Positions 9,629-20,617 of a stretch of DNA of 64,000 nucleotides are shown here, in pieces (position 1 is the first letter of the stretch; every line of letters begins with the position of its first letter). The position numbers and the translations under genes are program-made. This stretch comes from Mycobacterium barrassiae (GTDB lineage: Bacteria > Actinomycetota > Actinomycetes > Mycobacteriales > Mycobacteriaceae). The DNA lies in the NCBI RefSeq assembly GCF_025822765.1, contig NZ_JACKUK010000023.1, forward strand, positions 790,289 through 854,288, written 5' to 3'. A model generated the notes under the pieces. It saw nothing but the letters and a program-made list of their open reading frames with translations, did not search any database and was not told where the DNA came from.

Positions 9629-10590
9629 TGGTGCCATTCGGGCACGTTGAGTTGGACCCGCACGCTGCCAGTATCGTTGAACGTCGATTCCCAGAAGTCG
9701 AGCCAGTGCCCGGCGTCGATTTTGATGTCGTGCAGCGGTTTGAGCGCAGGCTGCAGCACGGTGGCGAAAGCGCCCAGCGGACCGGCCAGCATGTCGAGGT
9801 ATTCGTCGAGCTTCGCGACCAGGACGGTGACCGCATCGTCGGGGCCGAGCACGCCCATTCCGGCGTGTGAAATGTTCTCGATCTCGTGGATCAGCTGCAG
9901 GAACGCCGGCACCGAGCGCGGTAGCTGATTGCCTGTCTCACTGATCACCTGACCGGCGTTGAGGTCGCCCAGGTTGGTGGTGAGGGCCGAGACATTGTCG
10001 ACCAGAGTGGCCAGCAGGGCCTTGTCATCGTGAATGACCTCGGCGGTCAGGCCGGCGGTGGTCGCCAGGGAGTCGATGGTGTCGTCGTTGTCGGCCATCG
10101 CCGCAGACACTTCGTTGATGATGGCGTGGATCTGGTCGAGGTCGAGCGCGGTGAACAAGACATTGACCTTGGCGAGCAGGTCACTGGCCGTGACCACCGG
10201 TGCGACCCGGTCGGCGGGAATCACTGACCCGTCGCTGAAGTAGGGCGGCGCAATGAGCTTCGGTTTGAAGTCGATGTACTGTTCGCCTGCAGCGGAGAGG
10301 TTCTCGATGCTGATCGGGCTGTCGGCCGGGACCTCGTGCTCGTCGTCGAGTTCGATCGAGACCGCCAGGCCGGTGCTGGTGGTCTGGATATCTGACACCC
10401 GACCGACCTTGATGCCGCGCATCGTCACCTCCGACGTAGGCATGAGGCCGGCGGAAGAATCGAGCAGAAGGGTGAGTCGGGTGACCTGTTTGGCCGGACT
10501 CACGTCGAGCACTCCGAACGACATGTAGACGGCACCGAGCAGCGTCATCACCGCGAGGATGACGAGCGTGGTGCGGGCGCTGAATTTCAC
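9625..10590 (-). CDS. mceF: Mce family protein, MceF position
   Basis: 321 residues; the GTG start overlaps the mceE stop (GTGA). An N-terminal TM anchor (8-27) is followed by the MlaD/Mce domain (about 38-115, with VTMRGIKVGRVSDI) and the helical Mce C-terminal domain (about 120-310). It is shorter than typical MceF proteins of over 400 residues because the C-terminal extension is missing. Mce proteins form the exported hexameric tunnel of lipid importers energised by a YrbE permease and the Mkl ATPase. The ATPase gene is not in this window, as expected for mycobacteria. Confidence 0.9.
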   Translation of the reverse strand: MKFSARTTLVILAVMTLLGAVYMSFGVLDVSPAKQVTRLTLLLDSSAGLMPTSEVTMRGIKVGRVSDIQTTSTGLAVSIELDDEHEVPADSPISIENLSAAGEQYIDFKPKLIAPPYFSDGSVIPADRVAPVVTASDLLAKVNVLFTALDLDQIHAIINEVSAAMADNDDTIDSLATTAGLTAEVIHDDKALLATLVDNVSALTTNLGDLNAGQVISETGNQLPRSVPAFLQLIHEIENISHAGMGVLGPDDAVTVLVAKLDEYLDMLAGPLGAFATVLQPALKPLHDIKIDAGHWLDFWESTFNDTGSVRVQLNVPEWHQ

Positions 10591-11642
10591 GGCGGCAGCA
10601 GTCCCATCGTTTGCATCGCCTCGACCGCTGCGTCGGCCTTGTCCGCGGGGTCGACGCCCTCCTGCCCGGTCGGTGGGTGAAGTCCGGTGATCGTGAATTT
10701 CGGCCCGCCCTTGCGGAAGAACCCGAGGAGCTTGTAGCGCAGGAACGCGACGAACTTGTCGGCGAGCACCGGGATCGTGGTGTCGACGGTGGCCATCGTT
10801 CCGACCATCGGCGTGAGGTAGGAAAGCATCTGCATCAGATCACCGGCGACCGGGTTGATCAGCTCCGCGTTGAGAGTGCCGATATCACGCGAGCTGTTGA
10901 CCACGTTCAGGGTTGCCAACGTGATCTCCGACAGGCCTTCGAGCTTCGCCGGGCCTTCGGTGACGAGCCGGTTGAACACCGTGGTGTTCGCCGCCATTGC
11001 GGTGCTGATGTTCTCCATGCTGGAGAGCATGCCGTTGATGGTGTCCTGGTTGGCCGCAAGGTCGTTGAGCACTCCCGCGACGGTGCGCTGCATCCGGGTC
11101 AGCTCGGCAGGGTCATCCGGGAAGGCCTTGTTGACCTCGACCACGGTGGTTTGCAGGGTGCCGATCGCGCCGCCGCCCACCAGGTTCGACATCGACCGCA
11201 GGAGGTCTTCGACGTTGTCGGCCGGGGCGGTGTTGCGCAGCGGGATGGTATCGCCGTCGCGCAAGGTTGCCCCCGAACGTTCTTCTGGTGGAAGCAGCGC
11301 GATATAGATGTCGCCCAAGGGTGTGGCCTGGCGCAGTTCAGCACGGGTGTTGTCGGAAAGCGTGGTATTGCCGGCTATTTCGACGTACGCAACCGCAGTG
11401 TTGCCTTCGAGCTGAACATGGTCGAGCACACCGACCTGCACTCCACCGGAGTCCACCTTGGCGCGGGCAGGCAGGTTCAGCACGCTGGAGAATTCGATCT
11501 TGATCTTGTAGGCATCGTGTGCGGTGAAGGCGCCCGGGACCGGCAGCCGGGTCGGATCCAACGAACATGCCGCCGCCGCGCCGACCACCACTGCGGCCAG
11601 CAGCATGGCCCGCAGCACGCGAATAGCACGTCGTCCGGTCAT
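10587..11642 (-). CDS. mceE: Mce family lipoprotein, MceE position
   Basis: 351 residues from the ATG at 11642, which overlaps the mceD stop as ATGA; the open frame extends further upstream but that part is inside mceD. The signal peptide ends in a lipobox (GAAAAC, cysteine about residue 25), so this is the lipid-anchored subunit equivalent to LprK/LprN. The Mce domain is about 40-120 (DSGGVQVGVLDHV) and the helical domain 125-340. It belongs to the same transcript as mceA-D and mceF. Confidence 0.92.
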   Translation of the reverse strand: MTGRRAIRVLRAMLLAAVVVGAAAACSLDPTRLPVPGAFTAHDAYKIKIEFSSVLNLPARAKVDSGGVQVGVLDHVQLEGNTAVAYVEIAGNTTLSDNTRAELRQATPLGDIYIALLPPEERSGATLRDGDTIPLRNTAPADNVEDLLRSMSNLVGGGAIGTLQTTVVEVNKAFPDDPAELTRMQRTVAGVLNDLAANQDTINGMLSSMENISTAMAANTTVFNRLVTEGPAKLEGLSEITLATLNVVNSSRDIGTLNAELINPVAGDLMQMLSYLTPMVGTMATVDTTIPVLADKFVAFLRYKLLGFFRKGGPKFTITGLHPPTGQEGVDPADKADAAVEAMQTMGLLPP

Positions 11643-12802
11643 CCGAACGCGGCCCCCAGGACGAGATCGGTGAGACCGAGGGTCACCGGATCTGAACCGT
11701 TGCCCGACGCGCACGCCGACGCGGCACCGGGGATGTTGCGCTGCGCCAGCGCCTGGCAGATCGCACCGGCCTGGGTCGGGGCGATGGCCACCTGCGGCGG
11801 AATATAGGTGACGTTGTGGGTGCCCCACGCCGGCTCGTAGATATCGGCCATCCAATTGCTGAACTGCGGCCACGAATTGATCATGGCGAGGATGGCGGGC
11901 CTGTGGTTGTTCAACAGGTCCCGCAGCCACGAGACCTGCGAGCCTGCGGTGTTATACATCCGCGGGCCGAACCGCTGCATGGCGTCGACCAGGATCGGCA
12001 GCGAGTGCGACAAGTAGCTCAGGGACCCGGCGAAATTGTCCGAAAGGCCCTCGATCAACTTGGTCGTCTCGGGAAGCGTTCGGATGACCGATGCGAAGCT
12101 GTCCCAGTTGTTGAGGAAGTCCGACGTGAGGATCTCGCTGTTCTCGAACAGCCGTCGGTAGTCGGCGTCGGCCTTGTACGGGTCGCCGAGCATGGTGACC
12201 AGACTGCGCATCGTCTGGTTCAGGCCGGGGCCGGTGCCTTCCAGGGAACGGCTCGCCGCGCTCAGGCTGTCGTTGATGGCTCGCACACCCTGCGCGTTGG
12301 ACGGGTCCTGACCGGGTTGGGATCCGATGACGGCGTCCGCGAGGTTGCCTATGGCAGAGAAGGTTTCGCTGATGCTGATCGGGGTCTTGGTCGAATCGAG
12401 CTTGATGCACCCCGGGCCGGTGAACTTGGGTCCGGCGGTGTAGGCCTTGGTCAGCTCGATATGGCGATCGGTCACGATCGACTGCGAGTACGTCACCGCA
12501 CCGACATCAGCGGGCAGGTCGAGATCAGCCGGAATGGTGAACTGGACCTCGACATGGTCGGGCCTGTTCATGATCGCGGTCGTGGAACCGACTTCGATGC
12601 CAAGCAGCGCCACCTTGTTTCCTGGGTAAAGCCCTACCGCATCGGTGAATTCGGCGCACATCGCCCGAGTGTTGCTGACCTTGGGCGTCACGACCTTGGC
12701 GCCCATCACCGCCGCGGCCACGACGGCGACCACGACGGCTGTCGCCGTCGCGATCCCCAGCGGGGAACGCAACCGTGCGCGGATAGACGACAGCCCGGCC
12801 AT
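11639..12802 (-). CDS. mceD: Mce family protein, MceD position
   Basis: 387 residues. TM anchor about 17-36 (ATATAVVVAVVAAAVMG), Mce domain about 40-118 (NKVALLGIEVGSTTAI), helical domain and a C-terminal region with a cysteine pair (AGAICQ and SACASG). It starts one base after the mceC stop. It is part of the periplasm-spanning lipid import tunnel. Confidence 0.92.
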   Translation of the reverse strand: MAGLSSIRARLRSPLGIATATAVVVAVVAAAVMGAKVVTPKVSNTRAMCAEFTDAVGLYPGNKVALLGIEVGSTTAIMNRPDHVEVQFTIPADLDLPADVGAVTYSQSIVTDRHIELTKAYTAGPKFTGPGCIKLDSTKTPISISETFSAIGNLADAVIGSQPGQDPSNAQGVRAINDSLSAASRSLEGTGPGLNQTMRSLVTMLGDPYKADADYRRLFENSEILTSDFLNNWDSFASVIRTLPETTKLIEGLSDNFAGSLSYLSHSLPILVDAMQRFGPRMYNTAGSQVSWLRDLLNNHRPAILAMINSWPQFSNWMADIYEPAWGTHNVTYIPPQVAIAPTQAGAICQALAQRNIPGAASACASGNGSDPVTLGLTDLVLGAAFG

Positions 12803-12803
12803 T

Positions 12804-13847
12804 TCAGCAGTACCTCATGATGTTGGGCAGGCACAGGTCCTGCCCGGGAGCCAGTCGCACGTCGCTCTTGTCGAAGACAACCCCGTTGCCGCTGAGCATC
12901 GGCACCACGATGTTGAGGGTCTGACCCAGGCCGTCGAGGGCCATCCCCCACCGTTCCGGGTGGGCGGCAAGCGTGTCGGTGATGTCTTCGAGGCCCTCGG
13001 CGATCGGTGCGACCTCCCGACCGTAGAACACCGCGACGCGGTCGAGAACGCGGGCCAATTCCTTGAGCAGGCTAAAGAACTCGACGATATCCACCGCCCT
13101 CGTGGTGTACATCCGACCGAGCGTGGCGAACTGCTCGACGAGCATCATGAGCTGCGCGCGGTCGGCGACCACGGCGCGCAGGCCGTCGTTGACGAAGTCG
13201 AGACTGCGGTGGAAGTCGCCGGTGGACGCGCTCATCGAGGTGGTCAGAGCATTCGCCGACGAGATGAGGTCACGCACCGCGTCGGGATACTTGTTGGCCG
13301 CGTTCGCGACCTCGGTGAAGGTGTCGTGGATGACGTCGCCGTCCACCTCTTTGATCACCGGTGTGGCCGCCTGGATGATGTCGTTGACCTCGAACGGCAG
13401 CGTTACACGGCTTGCCGGAATGACCTTGCGCCCCAGCGGCATAGCCCCCTTCGGATCGAGCGATATGTAATGGCCGCCCAGCGGGGTCAGCAGTTTGACG
13501 TCCAGGGTGGAGTCCGAGCCGACCATCACCGAACGCTCGACGTCGAACTTCATCTCGACGACCGCACCGTCGAGTCGAACACTGGTGACCTTGCCGACGG
13601 GTATGCCGGCGATGCGCACCTGATCGTCGACGCGCACTCCGGCCGAGTTGGCCATGTGCGCGGTATAGGTCGTATGACCCGTCGGATTGAGGTAGGCCAT
13701 CGCGGTGACGGCCAACGACACAACGATGACGAGGACCCCGATGACGCCGTGCCGACGATGGCGCGAGGCGGCGGCACGTTCGTCGAGCACCCCGCGCCGC
13801 CCGCGCAGCCCTGCGCGCAAGGTGGTGAGTCGGTTACGCCACGTCAT
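12804..13847 (-). CDS. mceC: Mce family protein, MceC position
   Basis: 347 residues from the ATG at 13847 (ATGA overlap with mceB stop). A longer frame of 408 residues exists, but its first 61 residues lie inside mceB and are not expected to be used. The N-terminus is basic (RNRLTTLRAGLRGRRG), TM about 34-55, Mce domain about 60-140 (VRIAGIPVGKVTSV), then the long helical region. The Pro-rich tail typical of some MceC proteins is absent; the chain ends in a Cys-containing segment (DLCLPNIMRYC). Confidence 0.91.
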   Translation of the reverse strand: MTWRNRLTTLRAGLRGRRGVLDERAAASRHRRHGVIGVLVIVVSLAVTAMAYLNPTGHTTYTAHMANSAGVRVDDQVRIAGIPVGKVTSVRLDGAVVEMKFDVERSVMVGSDSTLDVKLLTPLGGHYISLDPKGAMPLGRKVIPASRVTLPFEVNDIIQAATPVIKEVDGDVIHDTFTEVANAANKYPDAVRDLISSANALTTSMSASTGDFHRSLDFVNDGLRAVVADRAQLMMLVEQFATLGRMYTTRAVDIVEFFSLLKELARVLDRVAVFYGREVAPIAEGLEDITDTLAAHPERWGMALDGLGQTLNIVVPMLSGNGVVFDKSDVRLAPGQDLCLPNIMRYC

Positions 13848-14854
13848 CGACACACCACCAAGTTCTGATTCGCGAACGACACCAAGCCGATCCCCGGCAA
13901 GGTGACCTCTCCGTTCGAGCAGACGAAGGTCGGCTCGGCAGGCTGCGCATCCACCAGCCAGTTGCGCATCCCCTGGATCAACGACGGCGCCAAGGAGAGA
14001 CCCGCGATGATCGTCGGGGTCTGCGGCCACATGCGGCTGACGAGGTCGTACAGCGGAACCGTCGTGCCGTCGAAGGTGCGCTCGGTGTACTGAAGGAGAT
14101 GGGTCATGGTTCGCAGCCCGGGCAGCTGGGTGTCCAGCGCGACATTGAACTGCTCGCCCACGGAGGCGAACCTCGCCAGCGCATTGTTGAGCTGGGTGAT
14201 GAGGTTGAACAGTTGCTGCGACTTGCCGCCCAGATCTTGAGAGATCGCACTGAGATTGCGGATCATGACGGTGATGACCGCCTGACGGTCTACCGCCAAC
14301 TTCGCGATGAGGTCGAGGTGATGAAGGAAAGGGCCGATGCCGGATTCATCACCTTGAATCAGCCGCAGCAGGTTTTCACCAAGGAGATTGAACTGGGCGG
14401 GATCAAGGGTTTGGAATATCGGCTGAAAACCGTTGAACAACTTGGCGACGTCGAATGACGGAATCGTCTGGCCCAGTGGGATCGTGCCGCTGTCGGTCAA
14501 CCGGCTGTCGGGCTCGGCCGGCTGGACGAGTTCCACATAGCGCTGCCCGATCAGCGTCTGATAGCGCACGGCGGCAACGGTGTTGGTGAACAGTGGGTGA
14601 TCTGATTGTGCCGTGAAATCCACCTTGGCGATCCGGCCGTCGAGGCGGACCGCCTCGACCTTGCCTACCTGGACTCCGGAGATGCGCACGTCGTCACCGA
14701 CGTAAAGCCCTGACACATCGGAGAACTCGGCGGTGTAGCGCGAAAGCTTTCCACTGACGGGACTGCGTAACGCGGTCAGTACGACGAGTGTGCAGACGGC
14801 GGCGATCGCGGTGAAGATCGTCAACCACGTCACGGATTTGGCGACACTTCTCAT
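13844..14854 (-). CDS. mceB: Mce family protein, MceB position
   Basis: 336 residues; ATG overlaps the mceA stop. TM anchor about 9-29 (WLTIFTAIAAVCTLVVL), Mce domain about 35-115 (VRISGVQVGKVEAV), helical domain 120-310, and a C-terminal pair of cysteines (FVCSN and VVCR) characteristic of MceB. Subunit of the Mce lipid importer. Confidence 0.92.
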   Translation of the reverse strand: MRSVAKSVTWLTIFTAIAAVCTLVVLTALRSPVSGKLSRYTAEFSDVSGLYVGDDVRISGVQVGKVEAVRLDGRIAKVDFTAQSDHPLFTNTVAAVRYQTLIGQRYVELVQPAEPDSRLTDSGTIPLGQTIPSFDVAKLFNGFQPIFQTLDPAQFNLLGENLLRLIQGDESGIGPFLHHLDLIAKLAVDRQAVITVMIRNLSAISQDLGGKSQQLFNLITQLNNALARFASVGEQFNVALDTQLPGLRTMTHLLQYTERTFDGTTVPLYDLVSRMWPQTPTIIAGLSLAPSLIQGMRNWLVDAQPAEPTFVCSNGEVTLPGIGLVSFANQNLVVCR

Positions 14855-15912
14855 CGGCCGCCGCCTTGGGGGATGGTTTCGGGCAAGGGCAGCGCCGCCG
14901 CCAACCCCGGCATGGTGTCCAGCGTCAGTTCGAGTTGCATGCGAACCTTGCCGTCGACGATCGGAAACGCCGCGCTGGTGCGGTCAAGCAGGCCCGAAAG
15001 CCGGTCATAGGCCGGCGCGAAGCTGCCCTGGAAGTACGACATCGGCAACAGCACGCTCGTCATCGCGTCGATAATCGGGACGAGCCACGACATGTTCTTC
15101 GCGAGAATCTCGGTGGCATCGAAGAGCAGCTTTGTGGTCTGCTCCATGATCGTGTTCATTCGCTCGACCCCGTCGGGGTGGGCGAGAAACTCCATCCCGT
15201 TGAGCAGGTCGTAGGCCAGCCCGATGAGCGGCACCGAGTCGCTGACACCGTTGATCACCGAAGCGAACACCGAAAGCGACTGCGAGAAGGGAACTCTCTG
15301 CGAGTCGGACAGCATCTTGATCAGGTCGAAATAGGACCGGGTCACCGGGTGCGTGAGGTCGGAGTGCCGCCGCACCACCTCGATGATGTGGTCGACGTCG
15401 GGCGAATCGATGATGTCGCCGAACTTCTGGCCTTCACGCAGCAGTCCGGTGATGGACGTGGACCGCGCACTGGTGTCGACCATCAGCGTCTGGTTGGGGC
15501 GCAACCGCGGTCCGGTCCCGCTGCTCACCAATTCGACGGCGGCGAGGCCGAAAGTGTTGGAGGACATGAAATTCGCCGTCGTATCGGCGGTCAGGACCGC
15601 CGCCTGCCGCGGCTCGAGCTCCAGCGTGATCTTCTGCTTGTTGTATCCGATCGTCTGCAGGCTCTCCACCGATCCGATGGTCAATCCGCGGAACTTCACC
15701 TCCGCCCCCGGCGTCAGCCCCTCGCCCAGCGTGTCGGCAAGCACGGTCAGTTTGAACGTGTCGGCGAGGCCGCCGGTGCCCAGCTGAAAGAGCACAGTGC
15801 CCGCGACACCCAGGATCACCGCGGCGATCAGGCCGCGAATCCGCAGCGAGCGCGAACTGAGCGCGCGTACGCCTTGATCGGCAGATGGCGGTGGATTGAA
15901 AGAGAGCGGCAT
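14851..15912 (-). CDS. mceA: Mce family protein, MceA position
   Basis: 353 residues. TM anchor about 25-46 (RGLIAAVILGVAGTVLF), Mce domain about 50-125 (GAEVKFRGLTIGSVESL), then the helical C-terminal domain. It is preceded by the two YrbE genes with a 3-base gap, the standard order yrbEA-yrbEB-mceA. Which of the mce1-mce8 types it belongs to cannot be decided without alignment. Confidence 0.92.
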   Translation of the reverse strand: MPLSFNPPPSADQGVRALSSRSLRIRGLIAAVILGVAGTVLFQLGTGGLADTFKLTVLADTLGEGLTPGAEVKFRGLTIGSVESLQTIGYNKQKITLELEPRQAAVLTADTTANFMSSNTFGLAAVELVSSGTGPRLRPNQTLMVDTSARSTSITGLLREGQKFGDIIDSPDVDHIIEVVRRHSDLTHPVTRSYFDLIKMLSDSQRVPFSQSLSVFASVINGVSDSVPLIGLAYDLLNGMEFLAHPDGVERMNTIMEQTTKLLFDATEILAKNMSWLVPIIDAMTSVLLPMSYFQGSFAPAYDRLSGLLDRTSAAFPIVDGKVRMQLELTLDTMPGLAAALPLPETIPQGGGR

Positions 15913-15915
15913 CCG

Positions 15916-16785
15916 CTACCCCGAGATCCGAATGCCTGCGCTGTTGCCCCAGAACAACAGCGTCAGGACCATATCGACGGCAACGACGGTGACGATGCTG
16001 GCCCGGATCGCACGGCCGGAGGCTCGGCCGACACCTTCGGGACCACCGGAGGCGTAGTAACCGTGATACGCGTGGATGACGATGATCAGCGTGACGAAGA
16101 TGGCCGCCTTCAGCACCGAGAACACCACGTCGGACGGCTGGATGAACGAGCTGAAGTAGTGGTTGTAGGTGCCCGACGATTGTCCGTGCAGCACGTTGAC
16201 CACCAGTGAGCACGACACATAGCTCAACACCAGGGTCACGATGTACAGCGGAACGATGGTCACCATGCCGGCGAGGACGCGGGTGGTCACCACGAATGGG
16301 ATCGACCGGATACCGAGGGCTTCCAGTGCGTCGATTTCCTCGTTGATCCTCATGGCGCCGATCTCGGCGGTCATCCGGCACCCGGCCTGCGCGCCGAACC
16401 CGATGCCCGCGATCATCGGTGCCATCTCACGGGTGTTCGCATAGGCGGATACGAAACCGGTCAACGGGCCCATGCCGACCATGTCGAGGGCCCCGTACCC
16501 TTCGATTCCCACCGCACCGCCGACAGCCGCCCCCATGAGCACCAGGACGCCGATGGTGCCGCCACCGACGATGAGCGACCCGTTGCCCCACATCACGTCC
16601 ACCAGCAGCACCCCGGTTTGGTGACGGTAGTGCCGCAATGTGTGCGGTATCGCGGCGATCACCTGGGTCAAGAACGAGAGCTGGTGACCGAGGCGCTGCA
16701 GAAGTGAGTCACCTTGGCCGATGATCCACCACGGGGCCCGCAGGATGCGGGGCAGATGTCGTGACGGCTGCGATACCCGGGCCAT
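15916..16785 (-). CDS. yrbEB: YrbE/MlaE-type ABC permease, second copy of the operon
   Basis: 289 residues. Five to six TM helices and the MlaE family signature INEEIDALEALGI (about residues 150-162, the EExDAL coupling motif that contacts the ATPase). It starts 4 bases after yrbEA. It pairs with YrbE-A to form the inner-membrane permease of the Mce importer. Confidence 0.94.
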   Translation of the reverse strand: MARVSQPSRHLPRILRAPWWIIGQGDSLLQRLGHQLSFLTQVIAAIPHTLRHYRHQTGVLLVDVMWGNGSLIVGGGTIGVLVLMGAAVGGAVGIEGYGALDMVGMGPLTGFVSAYANTREMAPMIAGIGFGAQAGCRMTAEIGAMRINEEIDALEALGIRSIPFVVTTRVLAGMVTIVPLYIVTLVLSYVSCSLVVNVLHGQSSGTYNHYFSSFIQPSDVVFSVLKAAIFVTLIIVIHAYHGYYASGGPEGVGRASGRAIRASIVTVVAVDMVLTLLFWGNSAGIRISG

Positions 16786-16789
16786 CGGC

Positions 16790-17791
16790 TCAGCCCACCC
16801 TCAGCGGCATGGACATCGAGACGCCCTGCGTGATGATCAGGTTGAGGATGAACACCGCGACCACGCCGATGACGACGGAGGCGTTCACCGCATCCGCGAC
16901 GCCGCGCGCCCCGCCTTTGGCCTCGAGCCCGCGCTGACAGGCCACGAGGATCACGACCATGCCGAAAAGCCAGGTCTTGAGCATGGCGACCACGACGTCG
17001 CCGACGCTGGCGAAGGACGCGAACGAGGCGATGTAACTGCCGGGAGTGCCGGACTGGAAGCCGACATTGATCGCGTAGCCCGCCGCCAGCCCCATGAAGA
17101 TGATGAAGGCGCACAACACCGGCGCCACGAGCACCATCGCCGCCACCCGCGGGGCGACCAGCCGCTGCACCGGGTCGACGCCCATGACGCGCAGCGCATC
17201 GACCTCCTCACGAATGGTGCGGGAGCCGAGGTCGGTGGCCACCGCCGAACCGGCCGCACCGCCCAACAGAAGGGCGGCCACCATCGGGGCGCCCTGCCGG
17301 ATGACCCCCAGTCCCCCGGCGGCACCCGAGATCGACGAGGCGCCGACCTGCTGGATGAAACTGCCGACCTGCACCGCCACGATGACCCCGAACGGAATCG
17401 ACACCAGCAACGCGGGTATCGCCGTCACGCTGATGATGAACCAGGCCTGATTGATGGTGTCCCGCCATGGGTGGCGCAACCGGATCAGATCCACGACCAG
17501 GTAGCGGAACGCCTGCGAGGCCAAGTCGAAGAAGCGGCCCAACGTCTGCAGCGAGGAATCGGACTTGGCAAGCCCGTACCGCAGCGGCCTGCTCAGGACC
17601 GTGGGGAGTCGACGGCCCGTCGAAGTGTCTTGCTGATCCTCATCCGTGTCCCGGTTCGGGCTGAAGGTCACCACGAGATCGGCGACGTCTGCGCCGTTGC
17701 TGGTGGCGCCCGCGTCGATGTCGGGAAGTCGATCGACTTCCACGCCATCCGCTGCGCCGGCCCCCGTCGCGCGATCCACCCTCACGGTCAA
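16790..17791 (-). CDS. yrbEA: YrbE/MlaE-type ABC permease, first gene of the mce operon
   Basis: Up to 333 residues from a TTG at 17791 (GGGGGAA lies about 9 bases upstream); a GTG two codons later is an alternative. The permease core starts near residue 75 and holds IREEVDALRVMGVDP, the EExDAL coupling motif. The N-terminal extension of about 70 residues is acidic and low complexity, longer than the 254-265 residues usual for YrbE-A, so the start may lie further downstream. The promoter of the whole mce operon should lie in the 210 bases between 17792 and 18001. Confidence 0.9.
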   Translation of the reverse strand: MTVRVDRATGAGAADGVEVDRLPDIDAGATSNGADVADLVVTFSPNRDTDEDQQDTSTGRRLPTVLSRPLRYGLAKSDSSLQTLGRFFDLASQAFRYLVVDLIRLRHPWRDTINQAWFIISVTAIPALLVSIPFGVIVAVQVGSFIQQVGASSISGAAGGLGVIRQGAPMVAALLLGGAAGSAVATDLGSRTIREEVDALRVMGVDPVQRLVAPRVAAMVLVAPVLCAFIIFMGLAAGYAINVGFQSGTPGSYIASFASFASVGDVVVAMLKTWLFGMVVILVACQRGLEAKGGARGVADAVNASVVIGVVAVFILNLIITQGVSMSMPLRVG

Positions 17792-18001
17792 ACGTTGGTT
17801 CCCCCAGCACTCGGAGACGACGATTCCCCAGTACGCAAGCCTGGGCTGCTGTGCGCTTCACCAGAGGTGCCGAACTGCGGGTGTCCGTTTGCAGTACTAA
17901 CTGCCCGCTCCGAACAGCCTATGGGTCTGACGCACGCGACAATTAAACCCAGTTGGCGGGCTTTGCGGGGGTGGTTTGAGTGGTTGGGCAGGTACCGCCG
18001 G

Positions 18002-19723
<1,722 letters not shown>

Positions 19724-19735
19724 TCACCGGGCTCG

Positions 19736-19757
19736 CTTAATGTCGGCTTAATGTCGG
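19736..19757. repeat. Tandem 11-base direct repeat upstream of dosS
   Basis: Two perfect head-to-tail copies of CTTAATGTCGG at 19736-19746 and 19747-19757. They lie 25-46 bases upstream of the dosS start, where a promoter or a direct-repeat regulator site would be expected. The 11-base period equals about one helical turn. The binding protein is unknown. Confidence 0.75.
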
Positions 19758-19811
19758 CGATTCCGGAAGCCAATGGACGAGGCTGGGCGGTTTTTCCAGC
19801 TCACGTTGAAG

Positions 19812-20510
19812 TCAGCTGCCCTGTGCGGCCTTGTCTCCTTCGCGGAGGTCCTGCGACATATCGACCGTGACGTGGTCTTGACGCAGGCGTTGGGCACGGT
19901 CGCGGATGCCCCGCATCATCTTCTGCTCCATCACGAAATGAGCGATATCGAAAACCGGATGTCCGCAAACTCCGCCACTGCCCCGAACGAGCAGACGGGT
20001 CCACGCGTTCTGTCGACGAAGACAGAACGCCCATGCACCCGAGGCCTTCTCGCCGCGCTGCAGGCGCCCGAAATCGGCCGGTGACACCAACACCAGGTGT
20101 GAATCCTGCTCGACGGCCGCAACCACCTGCCTGGCCGCGTCGCCGTACCGCCGGGCGAGCCAGACGCTGTCGCCGACGCGGACGTCCTGCCACTCGGGGT
20201 GGATGGTGTCCGCGTTGGTGATGTGTGAGCCAACGGCCCGTTCCAACGGCCAATAGCTGTAGAAGCCACCGCGGTCTTCACCAATTTGCGCTATCCACGG
20301 CCAGACGGCCTGCAGGGGCGCGTCGATGGTCAGTGCCCGCGTCGTGCGTATGGTCCCCGGCGCCACGAATTCATCTCCCGGCAAGGTGGCCGCGACTTCA
20401 TCGTCGTCAGCACCCCACGTGTAGATCCGGGGCCGCACGCCGGCTCGGTACATCGTGATGATGCCGACCACAGCCATCAATGCGGCCAGCCACCGGCGCT
20501 GTTTGCCCAT
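19812..20510 (-). CDS. SRPBCC-fold (START-like) protein with N-terminal membrane segment
   Basis: 232 residues. A hydrophobic helix (8-25) is followed by a START/polyketide-cyclase-like domain, recognised from APLQAVWPWIAQIGEDRGGFYS (about 68-89), a signature shared with the protein at 25130 (APASAVWPWLVQMGQDRGG). Such proteins bind hydrophobic ligands in a deep cavity. The two copies in this window are paralogues. It diverges from the KAS III gene, and the GGGCC-N4-GTCCC box between them lies 36-49 bases upstream of its ATG. The ligand is unknown. Confidence 0.78.
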   Translation of the reverse strand: MGKQRRWLAALMAVVGIITMYRAGVRPRIYTWGADDDEVAATLPGDEFVAPGTIRTTRALTIDAPLQAVWPWIAQIGEDRGGFYSYWPLERAVGSHITNADTIHPEWQDVRVGDSVWLARRYGDAARQVVAAVEQDSHLVLVSPADFGRLQRGEKASGAWAFCLRRQNAWTRLLVRGSGGVCGHPVFDIAHFVMEQKMMRGIRDRAQRLRQDHVTVDMSQDLREGDKAAQGS

Positions 20511-20545
20511 ACGCCGACGCTAGAAATGCGTACGCACACGGCGAA

Positions 20546-20559
20546 GGGCCGAAGGTCCC
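20546..20559. promoter_or_regulatory. DosR-type box in a divergent promoter
   Basis: GGGCCGAAGGTCCC fits GGGNC-N4-GNCCC exactly, the core of the published DosR consensus TTSGGGACTWWAGTCCCSAA. It is 59-72 bases upstream of the KAS III start (20618) and 36-49 bases upstream of the SRPBCC start (20510), the same two distances seen at other boxes in this window. Inference from sequence only. Confidence 0.7.
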
Positions 20560-20617
20560 CATCATCGATGCCAATTGCGCTCTACATCGCCGACGCGCAG
20601 AGGCACATCATCGGGTG

